DNA of 33,277 nucleotides, from NCBI GenBank assembly GCA_903913865.1, contig CAIWMU010000066.1, positions 1-33,277 on the forward strand. The letters run 5' to 3'. This stretch comes from an uncultured Verrucomicrobia subdivision 3 bacterium. GTDB lineage: Bacteria; Verrucomicrobiota; Verrucomicrobiia; Limisphaerales; UBA8199. Of this stretch, positions 6,842 through 14,703 are shown one piece after another (within the stretch, counting starts at the first letter, position 1; the number at the start of each line of letters is the position of its first letter). A program made the position numbers and the translations under genes. Under the pieces are notes generated by a model. It was not told the DNA's origin and ran no database searches. It saw only the letters and a program-made list of their open reading frames with translations.

Positions 6842-8992
6842 CTATTTCAACTCGTTCAGCAGAAAGGTGTAGGCCAGGGCCGACATCTCAGCCGACTGCT
6901 TGTTGTTGGCTGAACCGCCATGGCCCCCCTCAATGTTCTCGTAATAAAGAACATCGTGCCCCTGCTCCTTCATGCGGGCCACCATTTTGCGCGCATGCCC
7001 CGGGTGCACCCGGTCATCCCGCGTGGATGTTGTGAAAAGCACCCGGGGGTATTTCACTCCCGGCTTCAAATTCTGATAAGGGGAATACTTCTTGATATAT
7101 TCCCACTGCTCAATCTTGTCTGGATTGCCATATTCCGCCATCCAACTGGCACCCGCGAGAAGCTTGTTGAACCGGCGCATATCGAGAAGAGGCACCTGGC
7201 AAACCACGGCATGGAACAGATCCGGACGCTCGGTCAGCATGACCCCCATCAGCAGCCCGCCGTTTGATCCACCCTGAATCCCAAGGTGGCGGGGTGATGT
7301 AACCTTTCGGGCCACAAGGTTTTCCCCCACAGCGATGAAATCATCGTAGGCCCGCTGGCGGTTCTTCTTGCGGGCTGCTTCATGCCATTTCGGGCCGAAT
7401 TCCCCGCCACCACGAATGTTCGCCAGCGCATAAACACCACCTCGCTCCAGCCAGGATCCACCCACTCCCGCGTTGTAGTTGGGCAGCATCGAAATCTCAA
7501 ATCCCCCGTAGCCATAGAGAAGGGTCGGGTTCGTTCCATCCAGCTTCATACCCTTCCGACTCACCATGAAATAGGGAATTTTTGTTCCATCCTTGGAAAT
7601 CGCCTCCTGCTGTGAAATCTCCAACCCATCAGCATTGAACATGGATGGCAGGCTCTTAATTTTCTCCCGCCCATCAACCCCGACTTTGGCAAGATACAGG
7701 CTCGTGGGGGTGAGGAAGTCCGTGACACTTAGGAAATAGTCGTCTGATTCATGCGAATCAATAGCCGAGGCGGAGATGGAACCAAAGCGGGGGGCATCCA
7801 GCGGCGTGCGGCTCCACGTGCCATCCTTCAACTCGAGCACATAGAGACGGTTCTTCACATCCTCCAGTTCATTCAAAATGATGTAGTTTTTCGTCTCGCT
7901 CATGCCGGCGAGGCTTTTTCGCGGACCGGGCTCGAACAGCACGGCGAACTTGCGTTCACCCTTGAGAAACGCCTCGAAATCACAGGAAAACACCCCGCCG
8001 GAAGGATAGGTTTTCCCACCTACCGTCCAGTCAGAGCGCAAACGAATGATGATCTGCTTGCCGAACGTCCCCACCGTCGCATCATCCGGCTTTTCGATTC
8101 TAACCCAGTTGCCATCTCGCAGCACAAACTCTTCACTGGTGAAAAAGCTGGGGCTGCGGTCGATCCGCTCGTAAACAATACCATGATCATGCTCAACGGA
8201 AGCGTGCACACTCACGTCCCCCGGCTTCCCCTCAAAAACCTGCACCGCGTTGGTAAGGGGCGTGCCACGGCTCCACCGCTTCACAATCCGTGGGTATCCC
8301 GAACTGGTGAGTGATCCCGGCCCGAAATCGGTCCCGACATAGAGGTTGTCCCGATCCTTCCAGTTTGCCGTGGTCTTGGCCTCCTTGATGAAAAACCCAT
8401 CCGCAACGAACTCTTTTTTAACCAGGTCGAATTCCCTGACCACCACCGCATCAGCCCCGCCACGGGATAACTGAACGAGACACCGGTCATTGGACGGGTA
8501 GAGGACGCTGTAGCCTTTCCACACCCAGTTCTCCTTCTCAGTGGTGCCCAGTTGGTCAAGATCTATGACCAGTTCCCAGGCCGGGGCCGGCTTCTTGTAT
8601 TCCTCCAGACTGGTTCTGCGCCAGATGCCCCGGGGATTTTTCTCATCCCTCCAGAAGTTGTAATACCAGGCCCCATGCTTTGCCACCCCCGGAATCCGCT
8701 CCTTGGAGTCCAGAATCTTCAAGAGTTGCTGGCGGATCGGCTCGTATTCAGGGCGCGCCCGGAGTTCAGCGGTGCTCTGGGCATTTTGCGCCTTCACCCA
8801 ATCAAGGGACTTATCCGCCGTGACATCCTCCAGCCAGAGGTATGGGTCAACCGGCTCTCCGGGGTGGCGAACCTCGGCGGGAGCCGGCTTGTCGGCACCG
8901 GTTGCGGTAACAGCGAACGCCAGAGTGATTCCTGCAACCATAAGCGGAAAATGTGATCCGCGCTGCAGCCAGGTCAAAAGCTCAAATGTCAT
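6842..8992 (-). CDS. Prolyl oligopeptidase, family S9A, secreted
   Basis: The 716-residue protein has an N-terminal hydrophobic stretch ending near AVTATGAD, read as a signal peptide. Then comes the beta-propeller gate (from DPYLWLEDV) and a C-terminal alpha/beta-hydrolase domain. The catalytic Ser is at about 576 (GGSNGGLLMG), the Asp at about 659-660 (TSTRDDRVHPGHA) and the His at about 691 (EGGHGG). These are the canonical S9A motifs, so it should cleave short peptides after proline, probably in the periplasm. ATG 8992 is preferred to the first ATG of the open frame (9100) because the latter would overlap the 80-residue gene upstream and precede the signal peptide. ATG 8941 is an alternative that still keeps the hydrophobic core. 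It is the last gene of the minus-strand train, with a strong terminator downstream. Confidence 0.94.
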   Translation of the reverse strand: MTFELLTWLQRGSHFPLMVAGITLAFAVTATGADKPAPAEVRHPGEPVDPYLWLEDVTADKSLDWVKAQNAQSTAELRARPEYEPIRQQLLKILDSKERIPGVAKHGAWYYNFWRDEKNPRGIWRRTSLEEYKKPAPAWELVIDLDQLGTTEKENWVWKGYSVLYPSNDRCLVQLSRGGADAVVVREFDLVKKEFVADGFFIKEAKTTANWKDRDNLYVGTDFGPGSLTSSGYPRIVKRWSRGTPLTNAVQVFEGKPGDVSVHASVEHDHGIVYERIDRSPSFFTSEEFVLRDGNWVRIEKPDDATVGTFGKQIIIRLRSDWTVGGKTYPSGGVFSCDFEAFLKGERKFAVLFEPGPRKSLAGMSETKNYIILNELEDVKNRLYVLELKDGTWSRTPLDAPRFGSISASAIDSHESDDYFLSVTDFLTPTSLYLAKVGVDGREKIKSLPSMFNADGLEISQQEAISKDGTKIPYFMVSRKGMKLDGTNPTLLYGYGGFEISMLPNYNAGVGGSWLERGGVYALANIRGGGEFGPKWHEAARKKNRQRAYDDFIAVGENLVARKVTSPRHLGIQGGSNGGLLMGVMLTERPDLFHAVVCQVPLLDMRRFNKLLAGASWMAEYGNPDKIEQWEYIKKYSPYQNLKPGVKYPRVLFTTSTRDDRVHPGHARKMVARMKEQGHDVLYYENIEGGHGGSANNKQSAEMSALAYTFLLNELK

Positions 8993-9047
8993 GAATGCGA
9001 TTTTAGGAGGATGCCCGGTGAACTCAATCTCTTTGCAGAAACCCGGT

Positions 9048-9290
9048 TCAAGCTGCCAGTGTCTGCACTGGGGGGACCAATTTTGCCTCCTGATTGGCAA
9101 GAAATGCCACCAACCCCTCGATCCGGATCATCCGGGTGGCGGCAAGGCGCCTCCCGGGATGGGTGATAAGCTTGTAGTGAACATGCCGCGGGCCAAGATC
9201 ATCGATCAAAAGATAACCGGTCTCCAGCTGCCAAAGTTGCGACTTGGCGAGTGGATGTTTGAGTGTCTCTACTTCCCTGTTCATGCCCAT
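9048..9290 (-). CDS. Small protein of unknown function (80 aa)
   Basis: The frame runs from ATG 9290 (or ATG 9284, MNREVETL) to TGA at 9048. The product is soluble, mixed alpha/beta in appearance, with normal bacterial composition: DDLGPRHVHYKLITHPGRR and RMIRIEGLVAFLANQEAKLVPP are not what random GC-rich frames produce. It lies 92 bp behind the GlcD-like gene and 55 bp ahead of the peptidase start, on the same strand as both, so it fits the gene train. No domain is recognised and no cysteine, metal motif or membrane segment is seen. No Shine-Dalgarno is clear. Confidence 0.55.
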   Translation of the reverse strand: MGMNREVETLKHPLAKSQLWQLETGYLLIDDLGPRHVHYKLITHPGRRLAATRMIRIEGLVAFLANQEAKLVPPVQTLAA

Positions 9291-9311
9291 TCAGACGCAC
9301 CAACCCCTCGA

Positions 9312-9346
9312 TTCGTTCACTACGAAACGATTACATTTTTGTAACG
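9312..9346. repeat. Tandem pair of small inverted repeats ahead of the 80-aa gene
   Basis: TTCGT-TCACT-ACGAA (9312-9326) is followed at once by a second dyad, CG(A)TTAC-ATTTTT-GTAACG (9328-9346, one bulged A). Both contain the hexamer TTCGTT or a close variant. The stretch is markedly AT-rich compared with its surroundings and lies in the gap between the GlcD-like gene and the 80-aa gene. It could be an operator region or a processing hairpin. No full promoter was recognised in it. Confidence 0.4.
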
Positions 9347-9382
9347 AACTTCCCGGCCCGGAGCCTGTGACCCCGGGGCCGG

Positions 9383-10765
9383 TCAAAGGAATTTTCCCGG
9401 ATTCAGGATTCCTGCCGGGTCCAATGCCGCCTTCACCGTCCGGTGGAGGGCAAGCACACCCGGCGACACAGCCAAGGGCCACCACGGCTTTTTGGCGATG
9501 CCTATCCCATGCTCGCCGGTGATGGCTCCTCCCCAGGCAAGAACCTGTTGAAACAGTTCGTCCAAAGCCGCCTGGCTGCGCTCCTTCGCCCCGGGCTGAT
9601 TAAAATCCACCATGATATTGGTGTGGATGTTGCCATCCCCTGCATGCCCGAAGCAGGCCACCTGCAGACCATGCTTCCGTTGAAGCCGGGCAGCAAAGCG
9701 AAACAAGTCCTCCAACCGGCTCCGGGGCACCACAACATCCTCGTTGAGCTTCGTTAAACCTGTGTCGCGCAACGCATAAGAGAACTCCCGCCGGATCTGC
9801 CACACCTCCTCGCAAGCCTTGGCTCCGAACCCGGATTCCAGAAAGAGCGGGCTCTGGAGGCCGAGCAACTTCTGAAGCGTCCGGATCTCCGATCGCACCG
9901 AAGCCTCCTGCCCGTCCAATTCGACGATCAGGTGGGCACGGCAACCCTGCAAGCGCTTGCTCCCGGTGCGACGAAACGCGGCTTCCAGAGTGAACTCATC
10001 CGCAACCTCCAGAGCGGCTGGTAGGAACCCTGCCGCAAAAATCGCATGCAGACTCCGGATTGCATCGCGCATCCGCCCAAAACCAATCGCCATGCACGAC
10101 CGGAAAGGCGGCAGTGGAAGCAATTTCAACGTGGCTTCTGTTGCAATCCCTAAAAGGCCCTCAGAACCGACAAAGAGCCTATGCAGCTCAAAACCTGTCT
10201 TGTTTTTGTGGGTTCGACCACCTAGCTTGAGAATCTCCCCATCCGCCAGAACCACCTCCAACCCCATCACATAATCCCTCGTCACCCCATACTTCAGGCA
10301 GCGGGGACCTCCCGCATTCGTGACAATATTCCCGCCTATCGAACTCTCCTTCCGGCTGGCTGGATCGGGAGGATAAAACAGATTCCGCTTTTCAACCTTC
10401 TGTTGGAGATCCCGGGTGACAACCCCGGCCTGAACCACCGCCACAAAATCCCGTGGATTGATCTCCAGAATCCGGTTCATCCGGGCCAAGGAAAGTGCAA
10501 TTCCCCCGTTCACCGGCACACAACCCCCAACATACCCGTGTCCCGCGCCCCGCGCCGTCACAGGAATCCGGTTCCGGTTCGCAAACCGCAGAACCTTGGC
10601 CACCGATTCTGTGGAGCGTGGCAGGGCCACAAGGTCCGGCAAATGGGATGCAAACCATTTGTCCCCAGCGTGCGCGGCAAGAACCTCAGGGTTGATGCTA
10701 AGCTCGTCTGCAGGAAGTTCCGCCTTGAGCTTCGAGAATAATTTGATCGGGGTGGGTTTTGTCAT
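9383..10765 (-). CDS. FAD-linked oxidase, GlcD/D-lactate dehydrogenase-like
   Basis: This 460-residue flavoenzyme belongs to the family that oxidises 2-hydroxyacids such as glycolate or D-lactate to 2-oxoacids. The N-terminal PCMH-type FAD domain (about 40-220) shows ARGAGHGYVGGCVP, SSIGGNIVTNAGGPRCLKYGVTRDYVMGLEVVLADG and GSEGLLGIATEATLKLLP. The C-terminal FAD-oxidase domain shows FGHAGDGNIHTNIMVD, GEHGIG and DPAGILNPGKFL, all standard for GlcD. No [4Fe-4S] (GlcF-like) extension is present and no glcE or glcF lies nearby, so the electron acceptor is unknown. The start ATG 10765 overlaps the stop of the DUF2007 gene by four bases (ATGA), indicating translational coupling. A GC-rich inverted repeat just behind the stop is not followed by a T run. 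Confidence 0.9.
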   Translation of the reverse strand: MTKPTPIKLFSKLKAELPADELSINPEVLAAHAGDKWFASHLPDLVALPRSTESVAKVLRFANRNRIPVTARGAGHGYVGGCVPVNGGIALSLARMNRILEINPRDFVAVVQAGVVTRDLQQKVEKRNLFYPPDPASRKESSIGGNIVTNAGGPRCLKYGVTRDYVMGLEVVLADGEILKLGGRTHKNKTGFELHRLFVGSEGLLGIATEATLKLLPLPPFRSCMAIGFGRMRDAIRSLHAIFAAGFLPAALEVADEFTLEAAFRRTGSKRLQGCRAHLIVELDGQEASVRSEIRTLQKLLGLQSPLFLESGFGAKACEEVWQIRREFSYALRDTGLTKLNEDVVVPRSRLEDLFRFAARLQRKHGLQVACFGHAGDGNIHTNIMVDFNQPGAKERSQAALDELFQQVLAWGGAITGEHGIGIAKKPWWPLAVSPGVLALHRTVKAALDPAGILNPGKFL

Positions 10766-11016
10766 TCAGGTTCAGTGGGATTGGATTCATCGGAAGGGGC
10801 AGAATCCCTTGCAGAGGCCAAAAACTCCAGGGCATCGCCCCCCTCCGACTCGGGCACCTGAACCAGAATTCCGCCGGCCGCCATCGCATAGCCCTCCATG
10901 CTCAACGATGAAAGTTCGTGGGTGACAATGGCGTGAAAACCAGCAGCCTCCAGCTGGGATCGGATGAGATGTGCATCGGCGGGACTGAACGCGCTGTAAA
11001 CGGTAGTCGGTTGCAT
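10762..11016 (-). CDS. DUF2007-type small protein
   Basis: The 84-residue product has the DUF2007 pattern. It begins with a strand (TTVYSAFSPADA), then a helix with HLIRSQLEAAGF, a second strand (HAIVTHE) and a strand near ILVQVPESEGGDALEFLA. Known members are small ferredoxin-like-fold proteins annotated as putative signal-transducing proteins; their role is not established. The acidic tail (SDESNPTEPE) is probably disordered. The gene sits 13 bp behind the PIN/TRAM gene and overlaps the GlcD-like gene by four bases. Confidence 0.75.
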   Translation of the reverse strand: MQPTTVYSAFSPADAHLIRSQLEAAGFHAIVTHELSSLSMEGYAMAAGGILVQVPESEGGDALEFLASARDSAPSDESNPTEPE

Positions 11017-11029
11017 GCTACAACATAGC

Positions 11030-12049
11030 TCACACAGCAGGAGGCGGCACCTTCAAATCGGAAAAGACGATGATCCCCGCACCGGTCTGCAGGGTGCTCT
11101 GCACCACCGCATCGACCTGCTGCCCGATCATCGTTTGCGCATTGTTCACCACCACCATCGTGCCATCCGGCAGATAACCCACCCCCTGCCCCTTGTCCTT
11201 GCCATCCCGTGCGATGCGAATGCTGACCACCTCCCCGGGGAGCAGGCTGGCCTTCATGAAACGGGCCATGTCGTGCAAATTCACATGCTTCACCGACTGC
11301 AACTCGGCGATCTTCCCAAGGTTGTGGTCATTTGTGAAAAGCTTCGCATTCAGGTTGCGTGCGAGATGGACCAGTTTGGTATCCACCTCTTTCTCCCCCG
11401 GAAAATCCCCGTCGTGGATTTTCACCTCGCACTTCTGGTTGCGCTGGATGCGGTTCAGCATCTCCAACCCACGCCGCCCGCGCGCCCGCTTCAGGGGGTC
11501 TGCCGAATCAGCCACCTGTTGGATCTCCTTCAAGACAAAACGGGGCACAATGACGATTCCCTCAATAAAATTGGACTCGAGCAGGTCGGCAATGCGCCCG
11601 TCGATGATCACACTTGTATCCAGCAGGAGCAGGTTCTCCGGTTTGTTCTGTGGAGCGAACCGGACATACGGAATGATGAGTGAAAAATCCTCCTTGTTAC
11701 TGCGCATCGCCAGCACGATGCCGATGTACCCGAAACTCAGGAACAGACACAACCGGATGAGCCAGCGGGTGGCCTCATCGGCATTTTCAAACAGCCCCGA
11801 ATGGTCGATCAACTGCGCCACAACCGTCCCCAATAAAAGCCCGAAGGTCGTCGCTGAAAAGGCCCGCAACGAGAACCCCTTCAGCATCTCGTCCACGGCA
11901 ATCAGCAGCCAGCCAAACCCGAAACCGATGATCGCTCCCAACAACCCTGAATAAGGCCCCCCCACATACTCGGGGCGCACCTGACTCACAGCATAACCAG
12001 CTGTGCAACACATCGCCAAAAACAGTATCCGTATGACCCAGAGTGCCAT
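11030..12049 (-). CDS. Membrane-anchored PIN/TRAM domain protein (YacL-like)
   Basis: The 339-residue protein has about four N-terminal membrane helices (roughly 4-22, 35-52, 66-84 and 98-115). A PIN nuclease domain follows (about 139-262) and a TRAM RNA-binding domain closes it (about 270-330). The PIN acidic site is present: Asp144 in LLLDTSVIIDGRI, Glu175 in FVLKEIQ, Asp223 in KEVDTKLV and Asp241 in TNDHNL. This is the YacL/PIN-TRAM architecture, thought to be a membrane-tethered ribonuclease, though its substrate is unknown. It starts 3 bp behind mlaD and ends 13 bp before the DUF2007 gene, so it is transcribed with the lipid-transport genes. The sequence does not show why these are combined. 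Confidence 0.9.
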   Translation of the reverse strand: MALWVIRILFLAMCCTAGYAVSQVRPEYVGGPYSGLLGAIIGFGFGWLLIAVDEMLKGFSLRAFSATTFGLLLGTVVAQLIDHSGLFENADEATRWLIRLCLFLSFGYIGIVLAMRSNKEDFSLIIPYVRFAPQNKPENLLLLDTSVIIDGRIADLLESNFIEGIVIVPRFVLKEIQQVADSADPLKRARGRRGLEMLNRIQRNQKCEVKIHDGDFPGEKEVDTKLVHLARNLNAKLFTNDHNLGKIAELQSVKHVNLHDMARFMKASLLPGEVVSIRIARDGKDKGQGVGYLPDGTMVVVNNAQTMIGQQVDAVVQSTLQTGAGIIVFSDLKVPPPAV

Positions 12050-12052
12050 AAA

Positions 12053-13045
12053 TCAATTTTGCCGGGATTCTCTCGGAGAGACCAGTTTCTCCGCCGGAAC
12101 GGGCGGGCGGTCATGCGGCTCCTTTTTCTTCCAGAGAATCCCCCACAAACCGAGGTGGTTCAGGTTGCTGCTTGTCACACTCAGGTTCTCAGCGATCCGG
12201 GACACATTCGAGGACAACCCCTCGTTGCGCACCAGACTCCCTGCCAGACCCTTGCCCGCATTCATATCCCCCATCAGGAACTTCAAAGACTCGGTTGACG
12301 CCTGGACGTTTTGAATCGTGGCATTCACCCCGGGAGTATTGGTCTTTAACAACCCATTCAAATTGTTTGCAAAAAGGTTCAACTCATCCGTGAACACCAC
12401 CAGGTTGCTGCTGGCGGCTGAAAACGCAGGACTGTTCGTTTCCACAAGAGCGTTCAGAGTATCCAGGCTCTTAAGGGCCCTCTCAGAAACGGTTCGAAGG
12501 TTGCCGATCGTCAACGAAAGGTTGGTCAGGGTATCCTGATTCAGGAGCGTGCGCCGAACCTCCACAATGGCATCATCCAGTTTCTTTGCAGTCTCGTCCA
12601 GCCGTTGCACAAAACTGCCGGCAGATTTGGCCACTTCCTGAAGGTTGAAGGGGGGCTCCGCCGATGCGGTGTCCCCTCCCACAAACAGGTCTGCCTTGTT
12701 CTGGGTTGGCACCACGGCGATATACTGGTCCCCAAGAAATCCGGATTGCTCAACGAGGAACCTTGCGTCCTTGTGGACCGGGTAGGATTTGTAGATTCGC
12801 AGCGTGACCGTGACATATTTGCCCCCATCCCCAAGGTTGAGGGCTGCCACGCGGCCCACCTGCACACCCGACATCAAAACACCTGCATTCTGCTTCAACC
12901 CGGCCACGTCGGTGGATCGCATCAGGATGTCGTAGGTGGGAGTCATCGGCGATGCCCCTTTGCTGAACATCAACAACAAACCAGCCAACGTTGCCAACGC
13001 TAAACCAGAAAAAACTCCTACTATGAAATCAGTCCCTTTTTTCAT
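12053..13045 (-). CDS. mlaD: MCE/MlaD-type lipid-transport protein
   Basis: The 330-residue protein has one N-terminal transmembrane helix (about 8-27) and then an MCE domain (about 36-114) with the signature GVQVGRV and EQSGFLGDQYIAV. It continues with about 200 residues that look helical and coiled-coil in part, rich in Asn, Thr, Ser and Leu. MlaD proteins form a hexameric ring in the inner membrane that carries phospholipid between MlaFE and the periplasm. This one is much longer than E. coli MlaD (183 residues), and the extra tail could form a helical barrel reaching into the periplasm. ATG 13045 is chosen because AAGGAG lies 13 bp upstream and the upstream frame overlaps mlaF; the gap to the mlaF stop is 4 bp. 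Confidence 0.9.
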   Translation of the reverse strand: MKKGTDFIVGVFSGLALATLAGLLLMFSKGASPMTPTYDILMRSTDVAGLKQNAGVLMSGVQVGRVAALNLGDGGKYVTVTLRIYKSYPVHKDARFLVEQSGFLGDQYIAVVPTQNKADLFVGGDTASAEPPFNLQEVAKSAGSFVQRLDETAKKLDDAIVEVRRTLLNQDTLTNLSLTIGNLRTVSERALKSLDTLNALVETNSPAFSAASSNLVVFTDELNLFANNLNGLLKTNTPGVNATIQNVQASTESLKFLMGDMNAGKGLAGSLVRNEGLSSNVSRIAENLSVTSSNLNHLGLWGILWKKKEPHDRPPVPAEKLVSPRESRQN

Positions 13046-13049
13046 TCTA

Positions 13050-13793
13050 TTACTTTTGCTCCTTAGGGTCAGATACCCCCTCCACAAAATTTCGTATCAC
13101 CGGGTCGGTGGAACTGAAGATTTCCTCGGCCGTCCCGGTTGCGTAAATCCGCTGCTTGTGCAGCATTAAAATTCTCTGACCAAGGCGCCGGGCGCTGCGC
13201 ATGTCGTGGGTCACCACAACACTTGTGACTTTCATTTCGTTCCGAACTCTCAGGATCAACTGGTCGATGCTATCCGAGACCACTGGATCCAAACCGGTGG
13301 TCGGCTCGTCATAAAGAACGATTTCCGGATTGTAAACGATTGAACGTGCCAACCCGACCCGCTTTCTCATCCCCCCGGAGAGTTCACTTGGCTTTTTGCT
13401 TTCCGTTCCAGGCAACTCCACCCTCCGCAACACCTCCGAAACCCTCTTTTCGATCTCCCCGGAAGAGAGTTGCCCATACCGGCGCAGGCCGAATGCAATG
13501 TTCTCAGCCACGGTCATCGAGTCAAATAGCGCCGCCCCCTGGAACAACATTCCAAACCGCCCCCGGACACGCAGCAGTTCACGCTCATTCATCCCCACGA
13601 TGTTCTCCCCATCGATCAATACCTGCCCGGAATCCGGCTGGAGCAGACCGACCAAATGCTTGAGCAGCACACTCTTGCCTCCTCCACTTCGTCCAATGAT
13701 CACCACCGACTCGCCATCCTGAATGGTGAAATTCACCCCGTTCAGGATCGGGTTTGGGCCGAAACTCTTCTTTAGTTCACGCACCTCGATCAT
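13050..13793 (-). CDS. mlaF: MlaF-type ABC transporter ATP-binding protein
   Basis: This 247-residue ATPase powers lipid transport through MlaE and MlaD on the cytoplasmic side of the inner membrane. Motifs are complete: Walker A GRSGGGKS (34-41), Q-loop near 85 (MLFQGAALFDSMTV), signature LSGGMRKRVGLAR (138-150), Walker B IVLYDEPTTGLD (Asp162-Glu163) and H-loop His196. MLFQGAALFDSMTVAENIAFGL and the KRVGLARS signature are typical of the Mla/Mkl subfamily. The start overlaps the mlaE stop by four bases (ATGA). Confidence 0.94.
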   Translation of the reverse strand: MIEVRELKKSFGPNPILNGVNFTIQDGESVVIIGRSGGGKSVLLKHLVGLLQPDSGQVLIDGENIVGMNERELLRVRGRFGMLFQGAALFDSMTVAENIAFGLRRYGQLSSGEIEKRVSEVLRRVELPGTESKKPSELSGGMRKRVGLARSIVYNPEIVLYDEPTTGLDPVVSDSIDQLILRVRNEMKVTSVVVTHDMRSARRLGQRILMLHKQRIYATGTAEEIFSSTDPVIRNFVEGVSDPKEQK

Positions 13794-14569
13794 AGCGAAT
13801 TCATTAATCGGGTGAGCGAAAGCGTCAGGAAAAAGTTGCAGATCAGAATGGTGATGGAGGAATAGACAACCGCTTCAGTCGTGGCACGCCCCACCCCCTC
13901 GGCCCCCTCACCGCAGTTCAAGCCCTTGTAGCACCCGACCATCGCGATGATTCCCCCGAAAATAAGCGCCTTGATCAGCCCCATCAACACATCCGTGCCG
14001 CCCGTGTATTTGACCATGTTGGCATACAAATACACTCCATCAATCCCCAGCAATCGGGTTCCTACACCATATCCGGCGAGGATTCCGACAAAAATCGCCT
14101 CCACTGTCAGCAATGGCAGCGCAATATGCAGTGCGAGCAGGCGGGGCACCACCAGATAATCAACAGGATGGGTCGCAAGCGTGCGCAAGGCATCAATTTG
14201 CTCCGTCACGCGCATGGTTCCCAACTCTGCGGCAATGGCCGCCCCAACGCGACCGGCCACCATCAAGGCAGTCAAAACAGGCCCCAGTTCACTGCACATG
14301 GAAACGCTTACAACGGCCAGCGTGGCAGTGTCCATCTTGACCTTGTGAAATTGAAAGTAGGTTTGCGCTGCAAGAACCATTCCTGTAAAAGCTCCAGTGA
14401 CCAGAACCACCGACTGAGACTTCCACCCGATGAAATAGATCTGATACATCAGGTCATCCCATGAGAGCTTTCTTGAGCAAAGCGAGCCGAAGGCCTCCCG
14501 GGCCAGGATCGCCACCTGCCCCAGACCTTCCACCCAGCCATAAATTCCGCCACTGGTCTGCTTGCTCAT
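13790..14569 (-). CDS. mlaE: MlaE-type permease
   Basis: The 259-residue integral membrane protein belongs to the MlaE family. It carries the conserved ELGPVLTALMVAGRVGAAIAAELGTMRVTEQIDALRTL-type block at about 105-145, with further hydrophobic helices up to the C-terminus and an N-terminal interfacial helix. It is the membrane component that moves phospholipid with MlaF and MlaD. ATG 14569 follows GGGGAC with good spacing; upstream ATGs would add 11 residues. It is the first gene of the minus-strand train and diverges from pabB across about 135 bp. No mlaB (STAS) or mlaC gene is present in the window. Confidence 0.92.
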   Translation of the reverse strand: MSKQTSGGIYGWVEGLGQVAILAREAFGSLCSRKLSWDDLMYQIYFIGWKSQSVVLVTGAFTGMVLAAQTYFQFHKVKMDTATLAVVSVSMCSELGPVLTALMVAGRVGAAIAAELGTMRVTEQIDALRTLATHPVDYLVVPRLLALHIALPLLTVEAIFVGILAGYGVGTRLLGIDGVYLYANMVKYTGGTDVLMGLIKALIFGGIIAMVGCYKGLNCGEGAEGVGRATTEAVVYSSITILICNFFLTLSLTRLMNSL

Positions 14570-14703
14570 CGGTCCCCAGATCATATCAGGCCATCCAGGC
14601 ATTGGCTAGCGTTGACACGGCCAAAAAACGGGTCCGGCACGGGCAAGACCCCGCTCCGGGTGAATTGACCCGGATCCTCCCCGGCAGTAACCTCCACCTC
14701 AAC

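Noticed and set aside
9011-9166. Plus-strand frame starting after AGGAGG at 9005-9010
   Set aside because: The ribosome-site match is striking, but the 51-residue product is Pro/Ser/Gly/Arg-rich and is antisense to the better-looking 80-residue gene.
14461-14703. N-terminal extension of the pabB frame
   Set aside because: It is antisense to the start of mlaE, rich in Pro, Arg and Ser, and unlike any PabB N-terminus.
14570-14703. TTGACA at about 14613 (+) and an extended -10 TGATATGAT on the minus strand
   Set aside because: The TTGACA has no matching -10 box at 16-18 bp, and the minus-strand box lies so close to the mlaE ATG that no ribosome site would fit in the message.
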